Source of the DNA: Streptomyces sp. NBC_00341
GTDB taxonomy: Bacteria > Actinomycetota > Actinomycetes > Streptomycetales > Streptomycetaceae
Length of the DNA stretch: 64,000 nucleotides
Assembly (NCBI RefSeq): GCF_041435055.1
Contig: NZ_CP108002.1
Coordinates: 5,766,001 to 5,830,000 of the forward strand
Reading direction: 5' to 3'
In this document: positions 45,791-54,453 of the stretch, piece by piece
Layout: every line of letters begins with the position of its first letter
Position numbering within the stretch: the stretch's first letter is position 1
The notes under the pieces: model-generated
Database searches by the model: none
What the model was told of the DNA's origin: nothing
Seen by the model: only the letters and a program-made list of their open reading frames with translations
Position numbers and translations under genes: made by a program

Positions 45791-47545
45791 ATGAATTCAG
45801 ACGAAGAACCACAGACGGATCCAGCGAGTTCGACCGATCCAGCGAGTTCGACGGATCCAGTGAGTTCGACCGGTCCGGCGAGTTCGCCTGATTCGGACAA
45901 CCCACCGGCGGACGCGCGAGTGAACCGGCGCGGGCTGTTCGCCGCCGCCGGGGCACTCGCGGCCGGCGGCACCGTAACGGCTCTGGCGACCGGCCGCGCC
46001 ATCGCGCCGGCCGCCGCGGCGGAGCGCCGGCCGGGCAGAACGCCGGGGGCCGTCTCGGTCCGGCCGACGGACCCCCGATACGGCAGCCTCCTGCGCGGCG
46101 ACAACTGGCGCTTCCAGGGGCGGCCGGACGAGATCCAGGTGGCGGGCTCCACGGAACAGGTCGTGCGGGCCGTGTCGGAAGCCGTACGGTCCGGGCGCCG
46201 GCTCGCGGTGCGCAGCGGAGGCCACTGCTTCGAGGGCTTCACCGCGGACCCGGACGTACGCCTGCTGCTGGACCTCTCGCCCATGAACGCGGTCGTCCAC
46301 GACGAGGAACGGGGCGCGTTCGAGGTCGGGCCAGGAGCGACCCTGGGCCACGTCTACCGGACCCTCTTCACGCGATGGGGCGTGACGGTACCCGGAGGAG
46401 GCTGCCCGGAGGTCGGCGCGGGCGGGCACTTCTGCGGAGGCGGGTACGGGCCGCTCTCACGCCGGTACGGATCCGTCGTGGACCACCTCTACGGCGTGGA
46501 GGTGGTGGTCGTCGACAGCCGGGGCACCGTCCGCACCGTCGTCGCCACCCGCGAACCGGACGATCCGCACCGCGACCTCTGGTGGGCGCACACGGGCGGC
46601 GGAGGCGGCAACTTCGGGGTCGTCACCAAGTACTGGCTTCGTGCACCGGACGCCACCGGCACCGATCCCTCCCGGCTGCTGCCACGCGCCCCCGCCAGGC
46701 TGCTGGAATGCGTGGTGGCCTGGGACTGGGACGAGCGGATGACCGAGAAGGCGTTCACCACACTGCTGAGCAACTTCGGTCGCTGGCACGAGCGGAACAG
46801 CGCGGCCGGCACCCCGGAGGCGAACCTCTACGCGATCCTCCAGGCGGCGCACCGCAGCGCGGGCAGCTTCCGCATGATCGTCCAGATCGACGCGGACGTC
46901 CTGGGTGCGGACGGGCTGGTGACGGATTTCGTGTCCGCCGTGACCGCCGGAACCGGGGCCGAACCGACGGTCGACGCCCGGCGGACCATGCCGTGGCTGC
47001 ACCCGGTCACCTGGCCGGGCGCGGGCGAGGCCGGTGATGTGATCACCCGGCGGTACAAGATCAAGGCCGCCTGCCTGCGCCGCTCACTGGCAGGACCTCA
47101 GCTCGCCGCGGTCTACCGGCACTTGACGAACTCCACCGGGACCCCGGCCGGCGGCCTGGAGCTGTTCGGGTACGGAGGCCAGGTCAACACGGTCCGGCCC
47201 GGAGAGACCGCGGTGGCCCAGCGCGATTCGGTCATGAAGGCCGACTTCCACACGGTCTGGGCCGACGAGTCCGACGACGCGGCCAGCCTCGCCTGGGTCC
47301 GCGACTTCTACCGGGACGTGTACCGGGACACCGGAGGCGTACCCGTGCCCGACAGGATCAGCGACGGGTCCTACATCAACTACCCCGATGTCGACCTGGC
47401 CGATCCCGCCTGGAACACCTCCGGAGTTCCCTGGCACACCCTCTACTACAAGGACGACTACCCCCGGCTCCAGCGGGTGAAGTCACGCTGGGACCCGCTC
47501 AACGTGTTCCATCACGCGCTGGCTGTCCGCCCGTCCGGACGCTGA
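45791..47545 (+). CDS. Tat-exported FAD-linked oxidase with BBE domain
   Basis: A ~584-residue secreted flavoprotein of the berberine-bridge/VAO family. A twin-arginine signal (NRRGLFAAAGALAAGG) begins near residue 44. The FAD domain carries both covalent attachment residues of bicovalent members: His145 in RSGGHCFEG and Cys205 in PGGGCPEVGAGGHFCGGGYG. The C-terminal BBE motif is RLQRVKSRWDPLNVFHH. Such enzymes oxidise sugars or cyclise and dehydrogenate natural products. The first ~40 residues are four tandem TDPASS-like repeats, unusual ahead of a Tat signal; a GTG at 45919 directly before NRRG is an alternative start. Confidence 0.9.
   Translation: MNSDEEPQTDPASSTDPASSTDPVSSTGPASSPDSDNPPADARVNRRGLFAAAGALAAGGTVTALATGRAIAPAAAAERRPGRTPGAVSVRPTDPRYGSLLRGDNWRFQGRPDEIQVAGSTEQVVRAVSEAVRSGRRLAVRSGGHCFEGFTADPDVRLLLDLSPMNAVVHDEERGAFEVGPGATLGHVYRTLFTRWGVTVPGGGCPEVGAGGHFCGGGYGPLSRRYGSVVDHLYGVEVVVVDSRGTVRTVVATREPDDPHRDLWWAHTGGGGGNFGVVTKYWLRAPDATGTDPSRLLPRAPARLLECVVAWDWDERMTEKAFTTLLSNFGRWHERNSAAGTPEANLYAILQAAHRSAGSFRMIVQIDADVLGADGLVTDFVSAVTAGTGAEPTVDARRTMPWLHPVTWPGAGEAGDVITRRYKIKAACLRRSLAGPQLAAVYRHLTNSTGTPAGGLELFGYGGQVNTVRPGETAVAQRDSVMKADFHTVWADESDDAASLAWVRDFYRDVYRDTGGVPVPDRISDGSYINYPDVDLADPAWNTSGVPWHTLYYKDDYPRLQRVKSRWDPLNVFHHALAVRPSGR
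45818..45889 (+). repeat. Four tandem 18-bp repeats at the start of the flavoprotein gene
   Basis: GATCCAGCGAGTTCGACC-type units at 45818, 45836, 45854 and 45872, diverging toward the end. In frame they encode DPASST repeats in front of the Tat signal. If the real start is the GTG at 45919, the repeats are leader DNA rather than coding. Confidence 0.85.
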
Positions 47546-47558
47546 CGGGCGGACAGCC
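47521..47558. terminator. 15-bp hairpin overlapping the flavoprotein stop codon
   Basis: GGCTGTCCGCCCGTC (47521-47535) pairs perfectly with 47544-47558 around an 8-nt loop. The left arm encodes the final residues and the loop and right arm share the TGA. It separates the flavoprotein gene from the convergent LLM gene. Confidence 0.85.
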
Positions 47559-47568
47559 CCGCGACCGG

Positions 47569-48459
47569 CTACAGCTCCTCGCCGAAGGCCTCGGCCAGTT
47601 CACGCCACTGGGCCCTCGGCAGGCCCGCGCCGCCCTCTCCGGCGGTGAGCACCTGGAGGGCGACGTGGTCGGCGCCTGCGTCGAGGTACTGCTGCGCCCG
47701 CGCCTTCACCTGCCCGGCGTCCCCCAGGGCGAAGAGGGCGCCGAGCAGGCGGACGCTGCCGCCGTCCGCGAAGTCGCTCTCCGCGAACCCCAGGCGCAGC
47801 AGGTTGTCGGTGTAGTTGGGCAGCTGGAGGTACATCCCCAGCATGTTCCGGGCGGTGGTGCGGGCCCGGTCGGCATCGGTGTCGAGCACGACGGACAGCT
47901 CCGGGGCGAGCAACGCGTCCGGGCCGAGAGCCTCGCGCGCCTCCGCCGTGTGCTCGGCGGTGACGAGGTAGGGGTGCGCGCCCAGCGCCCTGTCGGCCGC
48001 GAGCTTCAGCATCTTCGGGCCGAGCGCCGCCAGGACCCGGTGTCCGGAGTCCACGGACGGGGCGGCGGCGTCCAGCGCGTCGAGGTAGGCGACCATCGCG
48101 CTGTACGGCTTCGCGTACTGCGGCACCATCGGGCCGTGGCTGACGCCCAGGCCGAGGACGAACCGCCCGCGCGCCTTCTCGTCGATCGACGCGATCCGGG
48201 CCGCCACGTCCTGCGCCGTGTGGTCCCAGATGCTCAGGATGCCGGTGGCGACGGTGGCCTTGCTGGTGGCGTCGACGACCGCGGCCGCGTCCTCCGGTGA
48301 CGGACTGCCGCCGATCCAGAGCGTCCCGTACCCCAGCTCCTCGAGCTCCGCGACGGCTTCCGCGATCGCTCGCTTCCCCGCGTCGTCCGCCCGCGACCCG
48401 TGCAGGGCGCCGCTCCAGATGCCGATCCGTCCGAATGCCTCACGCGTCTCAGAAGTCAT
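47569..48459 (-). CDS. LLM-class flavin/F420-dependent oxidoreductase
   Basis: A 296-residue TIM-barrel protein of the luciferase-like monooxygenase superfamily. Blocks: GRIGIWSGALHG at the first strand, ELEELGYGTLWIGGSP, ATGILSIWDHTAQDVAARIA, RGRFVLGLGVSHGPMV and the late AGADHVALQVL. This fits the TIGR03620-like actinobacterial F420 group, but FMN use cannot be excluded. The ATG at 48459 is chosen over one six codons upstream because conserved sequence begins there; neither has a good Shine-Dalgarno. Substrate unknown. Confidence 0.85.
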   Translation of the reverse strand: MTSETREAFGRIGIWSGALHGSRADDAGKRAIAEAVAELEELGYGTLWIGGSPSPEDAAAVVDATSKATVATGILSIWDHTAQDVAARIASIDEKARGRFVLGLGVSHGPMVPQYAKPYSAMVAYLDALDAAAPSVDSGHRVLAALGPKMLKLAADRALGAHPYLVTAEHTAEAREALGPDALLAPELSVVLDTDADRARTTARNMLGMYLQLPNYTDNLLRLGFAESDFADGGSVRLLGALFALGDAGQVKARAQQYLDAGADHVALQVLTAGEGGAGLPRAQWRELAEAFGEEL

Positions 48460-48537
48460 GCTGTGGCCAACAGGCACCAGCGGCCGCTATTCCCGGCCGG
48501 GCCGGGATTCATCCATGTGCACGCGATACCGGCCCCG

Positions 48538-51207
48538 CTACGGTTGGGTGACCCTCAGTTCCCGTACGCCCGTGGGCTCGCCCGCATCCGCGGAGCGGAC
48601 CGTCACCCGCACCTCGCGGGCGACGGCCCCCGCCCGGAACGGCTCCCAGCGCCGCCCGTCCGCCGAGGTCTCCAGCCGGTACGAGGCGGGGCGCACGTCC
48701 GTCCACTCCGGCGCGAACGCCGCCACCGCGCCGGTCCGGCCCAGGTCCACGGTCAGCGTGCCCGTCGCTCCGTCCGGGGACCAGGCCGTGGCCGTGCTGC
48801 CGTCCACCGCCGCCGCCGCGTACAGGCCGGGGGACTCGGAGGTGGCCGTCGCCGGGCGGCAGCGGGACGCGTCCGTGCTCGGGGCGAGGTCGGGGCGGCG
48901 GGTCGGCAGGGTGAGCGCGGTGGACAGGAGACGCGGTCCGGCTGGCGTGTGGAGGGTGAACGGGGCGCCCGAGGTCAGCCGGACCTGCGTGGTCCGGGGA
49001 CCGATCGCGATGTCGTACGTACGGCCCTGATAGCGCAGCCCCGTCAGCGTGACCCCCTCGCGCAGTTGTGGCGGCAGCATCGGGTCCAGCCGGACCCCGT
49101 CCTCGCGCAGCCGCAGCCCCGTCAGCCCGTGCGTGAACACCTGGAGGAAGCCGCCCTTGCCGGTGAGGAAGTCCTCGGCCGGAAATCCCGACAGGGGGTC
49201 CTGCGCGCCCGCTTTCGCGCCCCGCGCCTCACTGAAGAGGGCGTACGGACCGCGCGTAAACGGGCGCACGGCACGCTGGAGGTAGGTGTACGTCGCACAG
49301 CCCGGCTCCCCGATCGCGGCCGCGTCGATGGCGTGGACCGAATCCGTCATCGCCGGGCCGTCGGGATCGGTGCGGGCCGCGTAGTAGTCGAGCGTGGCGG
49401 CCGCCGCACCCGGCTCCATCGGCCACTCCAGCGGGTAGACGAGCAGCACGGTGTCGGCCTGTTTGATCGTCGAGCCGTCGTAGCCCGCGTACTGGAGGAA
49501 GAGCTTGCGCTCCGGGTCGTACGGAATGCGCAGACCGTCCGCGACCCTGGCCCACTCGGCCGGGGCGGGGTGGCCGAGGAGCCCGGCCGCGCGGGTGGCG
49601 TTGCGCAGGGCGGTGGCGGCGACGGCGTTGGTGAACACCCCGTCCGTGACGCCGTTGCTGTACTCGTCCGGGCCCGCCACCTCCTTCACGGAGTAACTGC
49701 CGTCATCGTTCGCGGTGGCGCGCGAGGCCCAGAAGTCCGCGATGCCCCGCAGCAGTTGCCAGCCGTGGCCGGCCAGCCAGTCGCGGTCACCGGTGGCCAG
49801 GTAGTACTGCCAGACGGCCAGGGAGACATCGCCCTGGAGATGGTTCTGCGTGACGCAGTGCGGCGGGTTCCAGCTCTGGCACTCCGACCAGAGGTTGCCC
49901 TTGCTCGCGCTCGTCCAGGGGTAGAACAGCCCCTTGAACCCCAGCTTCTCGGCGTTGGTACGGGCCTGGCCGCGGGTGCGGTAGCGGTACTCGACCACCG
50001 AACGGGCCAGCTCGGGACGGGTGGCGAGCAGCCCGGGGTACATCCAGGTCTCGGCGTCCCAGAACACCATGCCCGCGTAGTTGTCGCTGGTCAGCCCGGC
50101 CGGGGCGATGCTGTCGCGGGAACCGGTGCGGGTGGCGGCGAGGAGCCCGTACTGCGCGGAGCGGAGCCATTTCTGGAGGTCGGGGCTGCCGGGTACGGAC
50201 ACGTCCGCGGACCAGTCCCGGCGCCAGACGGCGGCGTTCTCCGCGAGGACCGCGGACCAGCCGAGCCGCGCCCCGCGCCGGGAGGCCTCGCGGGCGGTGG
50301 TGCGCGGCGCGCGCGAGGTCAGCGCGGTGTCGACCCCGACGTACTTCTCGAACGTGTACGTGCGCCCGACGCTCACCCGGGACGGAGCCGCGTGACCGGC
50401 GACCGGGGGCGTGGTGCCGGTGGTTCGGCCCGTGACGCCGGAGCCCCGGCGCATCGTCTGCACGATCGCGCCCGCCGTTCCGGTGCCCCGGGTCCGGAAC
50501 GTCCCGTCGTCGTCGAGCGCGATCCGGCGCGCGCCGCGCGGGTCGAGCCGGCCGGTGACCGTCGCCGTGCCGCTCCAGTGCGGGGTCATGCGGAGCCGGA
50601 CGGCGCCGGTGTGCACGGAGGCGCGGTCGGCCAGCACCTCGTACGTCAGGTCGGTCGCGCGGCCGTCGGAGGTCGTCCAGCGCAGCGACGTACGCACCAG
50701 CCCGCAGCGCAGGAACACCGTCTGGCGGTACCGGGAGATCCGGCCCGCCGGAGTGGCGGAGCCGTACGTCTCGTCGCCCACACGCACATCGAGGTTGGTC
50801 CAGCTCGGCAGTGCGGCGGCCACTTCGCGTCCGGCGGCCAGGTCCTCGTCCCGGCCGAAGAGCCCGGCGACGAAGGCCCCGTCGTAGCGCGGGGTATACA
50901 GCGGCCAGCCGGTCTTCTCGCCCGGCTCCGCGTATCCGGCGCCCGCGGCGGGCACCCGGTGGCCCAGGTATCCGTTGCCCACGTAGGGGTCGTAGCCCTT
51001 GGCCTCGCCGAACGTGGTGGACGTCGGCGCCCAGGCGGGGTCGGTGTCGCGGCCGCAGGCGGGATGCGCGGCGGGGCCGGGTCCGGCAGCGGGGCCGGCG
51101 GCTGGGGGGCGCGCGGTCGGGTGCGAGGCGTAGGCGACGGGCGGCAGGGGCGAGATCAGGGCGCAGGCGACCAGTGACGTGAGGAGGGAAATTCGCGAGG
51201 TGCGCAC
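48538..51207 (-). CDS. Secreted GH65-family glycoside enzyme with discoidin-like C-terminus
   Basis: An 889-residue exported protein. A Sec signal (about 1-28, ISLLTSLVACALISPLPPVAYA) is followed by the GH65 N-terminal beta-sandwich (~50-330), the (alpha/alpha)6 barrel (~350-700) and a jelly-roll end. The catalytic acid is Glu515 in VAGPDEYSNGVTDG. A final ~140-residue module (SRCRPATATSESPGLYAAAA, RRWEPFRAGAVAREVRVTV) is an F5/8 type C carbohydrate-binding domain. The export signal argues for a hydrolase such as an acid-trehalase-like enzyme rather than a cytoplasmic phosphorylase. GTG start; three GGCTGATA repeats lie upstream. Confidence 0.9.
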   Translation of the reverse strand: MRTSRISLLTSLVACALISPLPPVAYASHPTARPPAAGPAAGPGPAAHPACGRDTDPAWAPTSTTFGEAKGYDPYVGNGYLGHRVPAAGAGYAEPGEKTGWPLYTPRYDGAFVAGLFGRDEDLAAGREVAAALPSWTNLDVRVGDETYGSATPAGRISRYRQTVFLRCGLVRTSLRWTTSDGRATDLTYEVLADRASVHTGAVRLRMTPHWSGTATVTGRLDPRGARRIALDDDGTFRTRGTGTAGAIVQTMRRGSGVTGRTTGTTPPVAGHAAPSRVSVGRTYTFEKYVGVDTALTSRAPRTTAREASRRGARLGWSAVLAENAAVWRRDWSADVSVPGSPDLQKWLRSAQYGLLAATRTGSRDSIAPAGLTSDNYAGMVFWDAETWMYPGLLATRPELARSVVEYRYRTRGQARTNAEKLGFKGLFYPWTSASKGNLWSECQSWNPPHCVTQNHLQGDVSLAVWQYYLATGDRDWLAGHGWQLLRGIADFWASRATANDDGSYSVKEVAGPDEYSNGVTDGVFTNAVAATALRNATRAAGLLGHPAPAEWARVADGLRIPYDPERKLFLQYAGYDGSTIKQADTVLLVYPLEWPMEPGAAAATLDYYAARTDPDGPAMTDSVHAIDAAAIGEPGCATYTYLQRAVRPFTRGPYALFSEARGAKAGAQDPLSGFPAEDFLTGKGGFLQVFTHGLTGLRLREDGVRLDPMLPPQLREGVTLTGLRYQGRTYDIAIGPRTTQVRLTSGAPFTLHTPAGPRLLSTALTLPTRRPDLAPSTDASRCRPATATSESPGLYAAAAVDGSTATAWSPDGATGTLTVDLGRTGAVAAFAPEWTDVRPASYRLETSADGRRWEPFRAGAVAREVRVTVRSADAGEPTGVRELRVTQP

Positions 51208-51262
51208 GGTACGAACGTAAGGAAACGGGCACGGCACATCGACGCACGGCGCGCGGGTGAAC

Positions 51263-51289
51263 GGCTGATAGGGGCTGATACGGCTGATA
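51263..51289. promoter_or_regulatory. Three phased GGCTGATA repeats
   Basis: Copies at 51263-51270, 51273-51280 and 51282-51289, spaced 10 and 9 bp. They lie 56-82 bp upstream of the GH65 gene start and about 100 bp before the divergent GNAT-like gene. Near-helical spacing suggests a cooperatively bound activator or repressor. Confidence 0.45.
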
Positions 51290-51384
51290 CGGCAATGGGC
51301 AGGGGTGCCCGCGGCCGGGTTCCGTCCCGTGGTCAGCGGAAAACCGTTGGACACCCGGCGCCGGATGTTCCACGATCCGCGCCT

Positions 51385-52101
51385 GTGAAGACGAAACAGC
51401 TTCTGGCCCGCGCCGCCGCCCGCAACAACGCCGAATGGTGTGCCGCGATGAGCCGGTCGCACGGCTTGGCGAGCACGTTCGGGGCGCAGGTCTGGACGGC
51501 CCCGGCTCGTACGCCGCTCTACTACCCCGACGCGGTCACGCTGGTGCCGGGCACCGAGGTGTCAGCGGTGACGACCGGGATCGACACTTCGACGCCCGGG
51601 GCCTCGGTCAAGGACAGCTTTGCCGACCTCGCCGACCTCGACCTGGTGGAGGCGGGATTCCAGGTGCTGTTCGAGGGCCAGTGGATCCACCGTCCGGCAC
51701 GTGCCCCCGCCACCGCGTCGGACCTCGACTGGGAGGTGGCCGGAACCCGGGACAAGCTGCGCGCCTGGGCGCACGCCTGGGACGACGGGAATGGCAACGC
51801 GGACATCTTCCGGCCCGGACTGCTCGATGACCCGGCCACGTTCGTGCTCGCCGGAAGGTCCCCCGACGGAACAGTGACCGCCGGAGCGGTGGCGAGCCGG
51901 AGCGACCAGGTGGTCGGGGTGTCGAACGTCTTCGCGCTGAACGGCGGTCCCGACACGGCCTGGCCGGTCGTGCTGGAAGCGGTGCACTCGCTGTTCCCGG
52001 CGGCGCCTGTGGTCGGCTACGAACACGGCGACGACCTGGAGGCCGCCCTTCGGCACGGCTTCGAGCCGGTCGGCCCGCTGCGGATCTGGCTGCACGGCTA
52101 G
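51385..52101 (+). CDS. Hypothetical protein with GNAT-like C-terminus
   Basis: A 238-residue cytoplasmic protein. The N-terminal half is unfamiliar (QLLARAAARNNAEWCAAMSR and YYPDAVTLVPGTEVSAVTTG). The C-terminal half resembles an acetyltransferase fold: FVLAGRSPDGTVTAGAVASR, VSNVFAL, then VVGYEHGDDLEAALRHGFEP ending in GPLRIWLHG, as in GNAT proteins. The canonical acetyl-CoA loop (Q/RxxGxG/A) is not evident, so activity is doubtful. A GTG at 51385 is the likely start; the frame is open upstream into the GH65 promoter. Divergent from the GH65 gene. Confidence 0.7.
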   Translation: MKTKQLLARAAARNNAEWCAAMSRSHGLASTFGAQVWTAPARTPLYYPDAVTLVPGTEVSAVTTGIDTSTPGASVKDSFADLADLDLVEAGFQVLFEGQWIHRPARAPATASDLDWEVAGTRDKLRAWAHAWDDGNGNADIFRPGLLDDPATFVLAGRSPDGTVTAGAVASRSDQVVGVSNVFALNGGPDTAWPVVLEAVHSLFPAAPVVGYEHGDDLEAALRHGFEPVGPLRIWLHG

Positions 52102-52102
52102 G

Positions 52103-52150
52103 GTCTGTCGGTCTGTTGCTCTGTCGGTCTGTCGGTCTGTGCGTCTGTGT
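52103..52150. repeat. GTCTGTCG low-complexity repeat
   Basis: Irregular tandem copies of GTCTGT(C/T)GG just after the GNAT-like gene's stop codon, between convergent genes. Repeated AGGTCCGGAT follows at 52192-52211. Confidence 0.75.
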
Positions 52151-52210
52151 GGCGGGCGTAGGCCCCTGGCTCAGCCCTCTCGGTTGGATCAGGTCCGGAT
52201 GAGGTCCGGA

Positions 52211-53311
52211 TCAGGCCGCGAGGCCCGTCTTGAGGCCCGCGCCGCACAGCGGTACGACGACGCTGCGGTCCTTCCAGCCGCCGACCGCGGCCCAGCACGC
52301 GACCCCGGTCGTCTCCACGTAGAAGCCGCGGGCGGCCAGATCCAGTTGGGCGTCGCGGATCTGGTCCTCGGTCACGGTCAGGAAGGTGCCGCCGGATTCG
52401 CGCACCGCCGCGAGGATCGCCCGGGCGCGCGGGGGACGCGGGATGGCGATGCCTTCGGCGAGGGTGGGGGAGAGGGCGCCGGCCGGACCGTCGAGGAGAT
52501 CTTCCGCCCCGGCGCGGAAGGCCTCGGCCAGCGGGGAGACGGCCTCGGCCTGTACGGCGATCAGGGCCGGGCGGGTGTTGATCAGGCCCTGGTCGAGGAG
52601 CTCCGTGATGGCCAGGGCCGCGCCGAGGAGCAGGGTGCCGTTGCCGACCGGTACGGCGATCGCGTCGGGGAGCCTGCCGCCGAGGTCCTCCCACAGCTCG
52701 TACACGTACGTCTTCGTGCCGTGCAGGAAATACGGGTTGAACACGTGCGAGGCGTAGAAGGTGCCGGGTGCGTCGGCGGCGGCTCGGGCGGCCAGGGCAG
52801 TGGCCTCGCGGTCCCCGGGGACGATTTCCAGCCGGGCTCCGTGGGCCCGGATCTGCTCGGTCTTCTTCGGGGACGTGCCCTCGGGGACGTACACCGTGCA
52901 CGGCAGCCCGGCGCGGGCGCAGTAGGCCGCGACGGCGGTGCCCGCGTTGCCGCTGCTGTCCGCCACGACGCGCGCGGGAGAGAGGCTCCGGGCCAGTTCG
53001 GAGAGCATCACCGCGCCTCTGTCCTTGAAGGAGAGCGTCGGCATGAGGAAGTCGAGTTTGGCCGAGACCGTACCGGTGAGCGGCACGAGCGGGGTCCGGC
53101 CCTCACCGAGAGTGGTGGTGGGCGCGGCGAGCGGCAGCACCTCCTCGTAGCGCCAGAGCGAGTTGACCCGTCCGAGCAGCGCACCGGCACGTATGGCGGT
53201 CGCGATCTCGAAGTCGAGGTCCCAGGGGCCGCGGCAGACCGGGCAGCACCAAGTCAGCGAGGAGACGTCGGCACGGGTTCCGTCCTGCGGGCAGAGGTAA
53301 GAGGTGGCCAT
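52211..53311 (-). CDS. Threonine synthase-like PLP enzyme
   Basis: A 366-residue fold-type II PLP protein. An N-terminal zinc-ribbon-like segment has CPQDG and CCPVCRGPW. The PLP lysine sits in LSFKDRGA, the phosphate-binding loop is DSSGNAGTAVAAYC, and SPKKTEQIRAHGA plus GNGTLLLGAALAI follow as in threonine synthase/threonine dehydratase relatives. The main threonine synthase of the organism may lie elsewhere in a hom-thrC-thrB cluster, so this could be a paralogue with another beta-replacement or elimination activity. The ATG at 53311 starts the zinc ribbon. Divergent from a GntR regulator. Confidence 0.88.
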   Translation of the reverse strand: MATSYLCPQDGTRADVSSLTWCCPVCRGPWDLDFEIATAIRAGALLGRVNSLWRYEEVLPLAAPTTTLGEGRTPLVPLTGTVSAKLDFLMPTLSFKDRGAVMLSELARSLSPARVVADSSGNAGTAVAAYCARAGLPCTVYVPEGTSPKKTEQIRAHGARLEIVPGDREATALAARAAADAPGTFYASHVFNPYFLHGTKTYVYELWEDLGGRLPDAIAVPVGNGTLLLGAALAITELLDQGLINTRPALIAVQAEAVSPLAEAFRAGAEDLLDGPAGALSPTLAEGIAIPRPPRARAILAAVRESGGTFLTVTEDQIRDAQLDLAARGFYVETTGVACWAAVGGWKDRSVVVPLCGAGLKTGLAA

Positions 53312-53508
53312 GGCAGTCAGCATCTCAGGAGGGCGCGCGGGGAAGTCAGCGACTCAGGGGGCTGGTTCGGTGCGTCGCCGGGCGGCTGCCGGGTATGCGC
53401 ACGTCGATCACGAATCATCACTTCGAGTGAATCTCTGGCCTGCGCTTGCGGTGCCGAACCGACGGTTGCGACGCTGTTGCAGTCTGTCAACCTCTTGGGG
53501 AGTGGCCT

Positions 53509-54261
53509 GTGACTTTCGGTGAGCAGCCCGCCTATCTGCGCGTTGCGAGCGATCTGAGAGAGAAGATCGTCAGCGGTTCGCTGCCGCCGCATACGCGCCT
53601 GCCGTCCCAGGCGCGGATCCGTGAGGAGTACGGGGTCTCGGACACCGTCGCGCTGGAAGCGCGCAAAGTGCTGATGGCCGAGGGGCTGGTCGAGGGCCGA
53701 TCCGGCTCCGGCACGTATGTGCGCGAGCGCTCGGTCCCGCGCCGGATCGCCCGTTCCGGCTTCCGCTCCGAGACCGGTGCCAGTCCGTTCCGGCAGGAGC
53801 AGACGGCCGAGGGGGCGCGGGGGACCTGGGAGTCACGGAGCGAACAGGAGGGGGCGAGTCCGGAGATCGCCGAGCGGCTCGGGATCGAGCCCGGCGACCG
53901 GGTGATGCGGACGCGCTACGTGTTCCGGGAGTCGGGCGAGCCGATGATGCTCTCGACCTCCTGGGAGACCCTCGCTGTCACGGGGCGCACGCCCGTGATG
54001 CTGCCGGAAGAGGGTCCGCTGGGCGGCTGCGGGGTGGTCGAGCGGATGGCCGCCATTGATGTGGTCGTGGACAACGTGGCCGAGCAGGTCGGCGCGCGCC
54101 CGGGGCTGGCGGAGGAGCTCCTGGCGCTCGGCGGTGTGCCGGGACATGTCGTGATGGTGATCGAGCGCACGTACTACGCGTCGGGGCGGCCGGTCGAGAC
54201 TGCCGACGTGGTGGTGCCGGCCGATCGCTATCGGATCGCCTACCACCTGCCTGTCCGGTGA
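53509..54261 (+). CDS. GntR family regulator, HutC type (UTRA domain)
   Basis: A 250-residue regulator with the GntR winged helix at ~6-72 (YLRVASDLREKIVSGSLPPH, LPSQARIREEYGVSDTVALE, EGRSGSGTYV). A UTRA ligand-binding domain spans ~95-245 (AERLGIEPGDRVMRTRYVFR, PVETADVVVPADRYRIAYHL). HutC-type members sense sugars or amino-acid-derived ligands. A GTG start follows GGGGAG. The NCS1 permease gene lies 192 bp downstream on the same strand and the threonine-synthase-like gene is divergent; either could be the target. Confidence 0.93.
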   Translation: MTFGEQPAYLRVASDLREKIVSGSLPPHTRLPSQARIREEYGVSDTVALEARKVLMAEGLVEGRSGSGTYVRERSVPRRIARSGFRSETGASPFRQEQTAEGARGTWESRSEQEGASPEIAERLGIEPGDRVMRTRYVFRESGEPMMLSTSWETLAVTGRTPVMLPEEGPLGGCGVVERMAAIDVVVDNVAEQVGARPGLAEELLALGGVPGHVVMVIERTYYASGRPVETADVVVPADRYRIAYHLPVR

Positions 54262-54453
54262 CCGGCCACCGGAAGGGCCGTCCTGCTGGGTGACCGATAG
54301 CCGGTGGAACCCGTCCGGCGTCCGTGACGACAAGTTAACGTCCGCGCAGGTCCCGTAACAGCCGGGCAATCGTCTCCCGTGATGGCTTGTCATGTCCTGC
54401 TCCTAACTTCCCGTTCGAACCCGCACACCGGACTGACGAACGGGAAGTCACCG

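Noticed and set aside
51385..52101. Firm assignment as an N-acetyltransferase
   Set aside because: The acetyl-CoA pyrophosphate-binding loop consensus is not visible; only the late strands resemble GNAT.
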